This document shows, piece after piece, positions 22,803 to 25,446 of a stretch of 25,446 nucleotides of DNA. The stretch is from Candidatus Atribacteria bacterium (GTDB lineage Bacteria > Bipolaricaulota > Bipolaricaulia > UBA7950 > UBA9294), in assembly GCA_004525685.1 (NCBI GenBank), contig SPBW01000013.1, positions 1 to 25,446 of the forward strand, read 5' to 3'. Both the position numbers and the translations under genes were made by a program. Below the pieces are notes generated by a model. It saw only the letters and a program-made list of their open reading frames with translations, made no database searches and was not told where the DNA came from. Within the stretch, counting starts at the first letter, position 1, and each line of letters opens with the position of its first letter.

Positions 22803-23309
22803 ATGAGGGATCAAATAGAATGCTTGCTGTCTGTGAAATCAAGACGTGAATTGCGGATGGGAAGATTTTCGCTGTTTCTGGCTATCGTCGTAATCGCTGC
22901 CCTAGCACAAGGATGTACTCAAATTCTGGACGATAGCCTGGGTGCTGTCGGCGACGTGGGCGGAGGCATCGTGCCACCTGTTCAACCAACCGGCCCGATG
23001 GCTGCTTCCGTGCGCGTCGTCTCGGATCCACAGGGAGGGAGTTACGTTTCTGAGTTGTCCTGCGCGTTCGAAATCACTGAGATCCCTGGATCGGGTTCGA
23101 ATCCCATTGTCGTTACTGTCAATTGGGTTGCCTCATGTGGCACGCACAAAACGGAAGTTTTCGTCTTTGATGGTGGGACGCAGACGTTCGAATCCATCTA
23201 CTCCGAGAATGGCCGAGCCATCGCAATGACCTTCTGGACGACGATTTCGTGGCAGGATGCCCAAGGGCAGCATCAAATCCAGAGTGGGATTGCAGCATGT
23301 TCGGGATGA
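22803..23309 (+). CDS. Putative lipoprotein of unknown function
   Basis: 168 residues. A basic N-terminus (KSRRELRMGR) leads to a hydrophobic segment (FSLFLAIVVIAALAQGC) that ends in a lipobox-like AQGC. This predicts signal peptidase II cleavage and lipid anchoring at C38; the Ala at -3 instead of Leu makes the box imperfect. A Gly/Pro-rich linker (GGGIVPPVQPTGP) is followed by a small beta-rich domain with Cys at about 81, 106 and 167. AAGGTGG before ATG 22803 favours the long form; ATG 22857 would give a more compact signal but lacks a site. No family recognised. It stands alone, with STAS-like and other genes transcribed towards it. Confidence 0.7.
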   Translation: MRDQIECLLSVKSRRELRMGRFSLFLAIVVIAALAQGCTQILDDSLGAVGDVGGGIVPPVQPTGPMAASVRVVSDPQGGSYVSELSCAFEITEIPGSGSNPIVVTVNWVASCGTHKTEVFVFDGGTQTFESIYSENGRAIAMTFWTTISWQDAQGQHQIQSGIAACSG

Positions 23310-23411
23310 AACTCAAGGTACTACACAAGATGCCAACAAGGTGCGTCACAAGTGCCATGACATAGGGGTTGAGTCATCCCGCACACGTCAAATACGCTAT
23401 CGAGAAGGGGC

Positions 23412-23816
23412 TCACGAGGCGATATCAACGAGCTGTGGCGATTCGATGCCAAGCCACCGGCGCGCAACCTCCATGTGAAAGAACACGATCACATCTTCCT
23501 TCACGCCCTTCTCGATGCTGGCGTACTTGTTGCCTAGCGCAAATGACTGTTCGTCTCGTGCGACGATTGCCAGCTTGTGGACACCAAGCTTCTTCTGACA
23601 AGCAGTCAGTGCTTGGGCAATCTTGGCAAGGTCCGATTCCGTTAGCTGAATGTCAGTTACGAACCGAAGATCCAGCAACGTGCTGTGGATGGCCCGCAGG
23701 CCGCTGTCATCGCGCAGTCTCTGTTGTAGATGCGTGAAACAGCCGAGTGTGAGAACACCTTGTGCTTGCGCAAGCACAACAGCTCCATCTCTCTCGAGTC
23801 TGTACTCAATGGCCAA
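23412..23816 (-). CDS. STAS/SpoIIAA-like domain protein
   Basis: 134 residues with the alternating strand-helix pattern of the SpoIIAA-like/STAS fold: IEYRLERDGAVVLAQAQGVLT, then THLLDLR-type LLDLRFVTDIQLTESDLAKIAQAL, and KLAIVARDEQSFALGNKYASIE. It ends with VIVFFHMEVARRWLGI. Such proteins act as regulators or lipid/ligand binders; no phosphorylatable Ser motif is evident. The start is TTG at 23816, supported by AGGAGA six bases upstream. A 20-base perfect palindrome (23760-23779) lies inside the coding region near the start. No partner gene (kinase or phosphatase) is adjacent. Confidence 0.7.
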   Translation of the reverse strand: MAIEYRLERDGAVVLAQAQGVLTLGCFTHLQQRLRDDSGLRAIHSTLLDLRFVTDIQLTESDLAKIAQALTACQKKLGVHKLAIVARDEQSFALGNKYASIEKGVKEDVIVFFHMEVARRWLGIESPQLVDIAS

Positions 23817-24206
23817 GTAGATTCTCCTGTCGCTGTCTGATGGCTCGTCTAGAAATCATGATCCGTCTCCAACTGCTCGGCCTCGTGCGTCTCCATTACA
23901 GCGGACTGATTCTCTACCTCCTACGCTCTGGCATGTCGCCCTCTGTTCAGTGCACAGGAGCATACCCCTCTATGCGGCCCTACATCCCAATCCATCCGAT
24001 TCTAGGTCATACTATCCGTTAGGACAAGACCCTCATGCTCTGGGGTCAAGTGAGTGTGTTAGAGGAACAACGATTTCATGGGGCAGCAGCGCGGCGTCAG
24101 CTTCGCCATGAGTCATCGTGCTCGTGAACATGCCAGCAGACACTTGAGACATCGCGAGCAAGACACGCACACGCGCGTGTGAAGAGTCTCGGCCTAGCAG
24201 GCTGGA
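23817..24206. other. 390-base gap between divergently read flanks, no recognised gene
   Basis: The only plus-strand open frame (23840-24022) lacks a ribosome-binding site and has no family character. A 14-base perfect palindrome CACACGCGCGTGTG lies at 24168-24181, beyond the stop of the VOC gene, and TCATGG/CCATGA (around 24079-24112) could form an imperfect hairpin. I see nothing else. Confidence 0.4.
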
Positions 24207-24581
24207 TCAACGCTTTGTCTTGGTCTGATTGAGTTGAACCCAGTTTCCGTCGGGGTCTTCGAATGTAGCAACCAGGCTGGAACCGACAGCGAAGATCGTT
24301 TCCTCGGATGAAGGATAGAAGCGGATGCCCCGCCGGGAGAGCTCCTCGACAACAAGACGAATATCATCCACTTCGAACCTGATCATGACGGCTTGCTCTT
24401 CAGCAGCCGATCTTGGGCTACGAACATGATCGATCGCAAAGCGAGAGCCCTCAGGCATCTCAAACTCTGTCTATTCCGGCATCAGTGCCTTGAGCGAGAG
24501 ACCCAAGCTCTCTTCGTACCATCTGGACAGGCTCTCGCCATGCGACGAGTGGAGGTAGATAACGCTGATACCTCTAATCAG
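24207..24581 (-). pseudogene. Glyoxalase/VOC-fold gene interrupted by an in-frame amber codon
   Basis: One frame encodes a complete vicinal-oxygen-chelate domain of 124 codons. It opens IRGISVIYLHSSHGESLSRW and continues YEESLGLSLKALMPE. TAG at 24473-24471 follows, and the frame then resumes TEFEMPEGSRFAIDHVR, with IRFEVDDIRLVVEELSRRGIRF and ATFEDPDGNWVQLNQ. The order and length match single-domain VOC proteins, so both halves are one gene. No ATG/GTG/TTG starts the first half; CTG at 24581 follows AAAGGAGG (24599-24592) by ten bases and is the likely start. Reinitiation at ATG 24458 would give only 83 residues lacking the first half of the fold. TAG is the normal stop of many genes here (rpsI, rpmE, tsaD), so a nonsense mutation or sequence error is more likely than recoding. 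Confidence 0.7.
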
Positions 24582-24665
24582 GGAACGCCCCCCTCCTTTC
24601 GCAGTGTCTCGCGCATTAGCCCCCTCTGGCGCATCCTCTGCGCAATGCGTGAACCGGCAGCCGGA

Positions 24666-25187
24666 TCATTCGTCATCATCCCACACCGTGTGTACCTGGT
24701 ATCGGATCCCAAGCGTCGACGTGCTCTCGTTGCGATCCATGCAGATAGTGGCAATGCCGGCCACATGCGCCCCTTGCTTCTCGACGAGGGCAATCGCCGC
24801 CTTCACCTGGGCGCCGGTTTCCACCCATTCATCGACCACAAGCACGTTCATGCCCGCGATCAGGGCGTCGGTCCGCATTTCGAGCGCCTTGCGCTGCCCA
24901 GTGTAGTCAACGAACGTGACGCGGTCGACAGCCACAGGCAGCTTGCCGCCCTTTCGCACTGGGACAAGTCCTACTCCCAGCGACTCCGCCACGGCCGTTC
25001 CCAAGATGAACCCCAACGCATCGATCGCCACAACGGCGTCGACGCCTGCATCGCGAAACGGATGGACAAGATCGCCGACTAGCTGTGAGAACGCCTCGCG
25101 GTCCCCAAATAGAGGTGTGACGTCGTTCCGGTTGCCGGCTGTGCTCGTGTCAATCTTCGATAGGTACGGCTTCATGAGTATGGCCAT
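24666..25187 (-). CDS. Adenine phosphoribosyltransferase-like protein
   Basis: A type I phosphoribosyltransferase of 169-173 residues. It carries the Apt-type segments VVAIDALGFILGTAVAESLG and VPVRKGGKLP, a YTGQRKALEMRTDALIAGMN lead-in and the PRPP loop VLVVDEWVETGAQ. The loop differs from the usual VDDLLATGGT: the second acid is Glu, and ATGGT is VETGA. The acidic pair is kept as D-E, so PRPP binding is possible, but this is probably a paralogue rather than housekeeping Apt. Other bases or a regulatory role are possible. Starts at 25187 and 25175 are both in frame without a clear ribosome-binding site; a TACAAT box (25191-25186) would make 25175 nearly leaderless. hpt is elsewhere in the window. 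Confidence 0.8.
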   Translation of the reverse strand: MAILMKPYLSKIDTSTAGNRNDVTPLFGDREAFSQLVGDLVHPFRDAGVDAVVAIDALGFILGTAVAESLGVGLVPVRKGGKLPVAVDRVTFVDYTGQRKALEMRTDALIAGMNVLVVDEWVETGAQVKAAIALVEKQGAHVAGIATICMDRNESTSTLGIRYQVHTVWDDDE

Positions 25188-25264
25188 TGTAGAGCGGATT
25201 GAGGTACTTGGAGCAGGACAGTCGCACGTCGCCAGAACGGCTTCACTGCGCCATGAGGGCTCTT

Positions 25265-25284
25265 ACATGGAGGAATCTCCATGT
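25265..25284. repeat. Perfect inverted repeat between the PRTase and the last gene
   Basis: ACATGGAG-GAAT-CTCCATGT is an 8-4-8 perfect inverted repeat. It lies about 80 bases upstream of the minus-strand phosphoribosyltransferase and about 110 upstream of the plus-strand gene at 25393, a position suited to a shared operator. Confidence 0.45.
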
Positions 25285-25392
25285 CGGTGGCTTCTCAGGG
25301 GCATGGACGTTTCGTAGAATGGTTGACAGACCGCCACCGAGCCAGGCAGAACTTGTCAGCCATGGCGCATTGCACGCAAGAGGTGCTCCGTG

Positions 25393-25446
25393 ATGTCGAT
25401 TCGCAGCATTCTGACTGACCTGAAATCGTCGTACGCAACCGGGGGA
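25393..25446 (+). CDS. Start of a gene running off the window (partial)
   Basis: ATG at 25393 follows AAGAGGTG with good spacing and opens an uninterrupted frame (MSIRSILTDLKSSYATGG) to the window edge. Only 18 codons are visible, so no family can be assigned. A GTG directly before it is an alternative start. Confidence 0.4.
   Translation, partial: MSIRSILTDLKSSYATGG

Noticed and set aside
23093..23105. GGGTTCGAATCCC, identical to a tRNA T-arm core
   Set aside because: Flanking bases do not complete a five-pair T stem, no acceptor, D or anticodon arm fits upstream, and it lies inside the lipoprotein coding region.
23840..24022. 60-codon hydrophobic plus-strand frame
   Set aside because: No ribosome-binding site, no signal-peptide organisation and no family pattern.
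24168..24181. 14-bp palindrome CACACGCGCGTGTG
   Set aside because: This length is expected about once by chance in 25 kb, and it has no clear relation to a promoter or gene end.
24471..24473. UAG recoding (pyrrolysine or reassigned amber) as a genome-wide property
   Set aside because: TAG is the evident true stop of rpsI, rpmE, DUF1385, tsaD, the CDF exporter, DUF362, the cyclase and others, so it cannot be generally a sense codon.
25323..25328. Perfect TTGACA as -35 of the last gene
   Set aside because: No acceptable -10 box lies 16-18 bases downstream, so a promoter cannot be supported.

Overview
The window is bacterial chromosomal DNA of roughly mid-50s percent GC. It has clear Shine-Dalgarno sequences, ATGA/TGATG stop-start overlaps, a zinc-type ribosomal protein L31, TsaD and a bacterial S9 gene. 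TAG, TGA and TAA are all used as stops. I cannot name the species. There is no phage, insertion-sequence transposase, CRISPR array or tRNA/rRNA gene in the window.

Layout. (1) 1-2410: two small FMN-split-barrel (pyridoxamine-phosphate-oxidase-like) proteins and a Cys-rich DUF3795 protein. They flank about 1.1 kb holding an orphan promoter-hairpin unit and a frameshifted, apparently decayed coding stretch. (2) 2563-7547: a class I flavin disulfide oxidoreductase, then rpsI-rpmE-DUF1385 (YqhQ-like) with its own promoter, then the convergent hpt-tsaD operon. rplM, the usual partner of rpsI, is missing. (3) 7576-11902: metal homeostasis on the minus strand (a CopA-type Cu(I) P1B-ATPase with two metal-binding domains and a His-rich CDF zinc-type exporter), followed by a conserved helical protein of unknown function. 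(4) 11949-13121: a DUF362 protein fused to a 2x[4Fe-4S] ferredoxin domain, transcribed away from region 5. (5) 13331-22495: the most striking part, a tightly packed catabolic operon. It encodes a three-subunit molybdenum hydroxylase (FAD, 2Fe-2S and Mo-pterin subunits), an FdrA-like protein, a DUF1116 (YlbE-like) protein, a cyclase-family metal hydrolase, a DUF2877 (YlbF-like) protein broken over three reading frames, and a DUF1801 protein. (6) 22803-25446: a lipoprotein, a STAS/SpoIIAA-like protein, a glyoxalase/VOC gene interrupted by an in-frame amber codon, an adenine-phosphoribosyltransferase-like protein and the start of one more gene.

How the genes may work together. In E. coli, FdrA, YlbE and YlbF together form the oxamate carbamoyltransferase of allantoin degradation (AllF/AllG/AllH), which phosphorolyses a ureido compound to carbamoyl phosphate. 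Here the same trio sits behind a molybdenum hydroxylase and next to a ring-opening-type cyclase. This suggests a route in which an N-heterocycle is hydroxylated, opened to a ureido acid and split to carbamoyl phosphate, presumably for nitrogen or ATP. The substrate is unknown, no carbamate kinase is in the window, and the broken DUF2877 gene raises the question of whether the pathway still works. A 17-bp inverted repeat overlaps the predicted divergent promoter of the DUF362 gene upstream of this operon, and a 95-bp palindromic repeat of REP/MITE type sits inside the operon.

Several genes (1004-1456, DUF2877, VOC) are disrupted by frameshifts or a stop codon. Either the genome is losing accessory genes or the assembly carries local errors; reads would decide.
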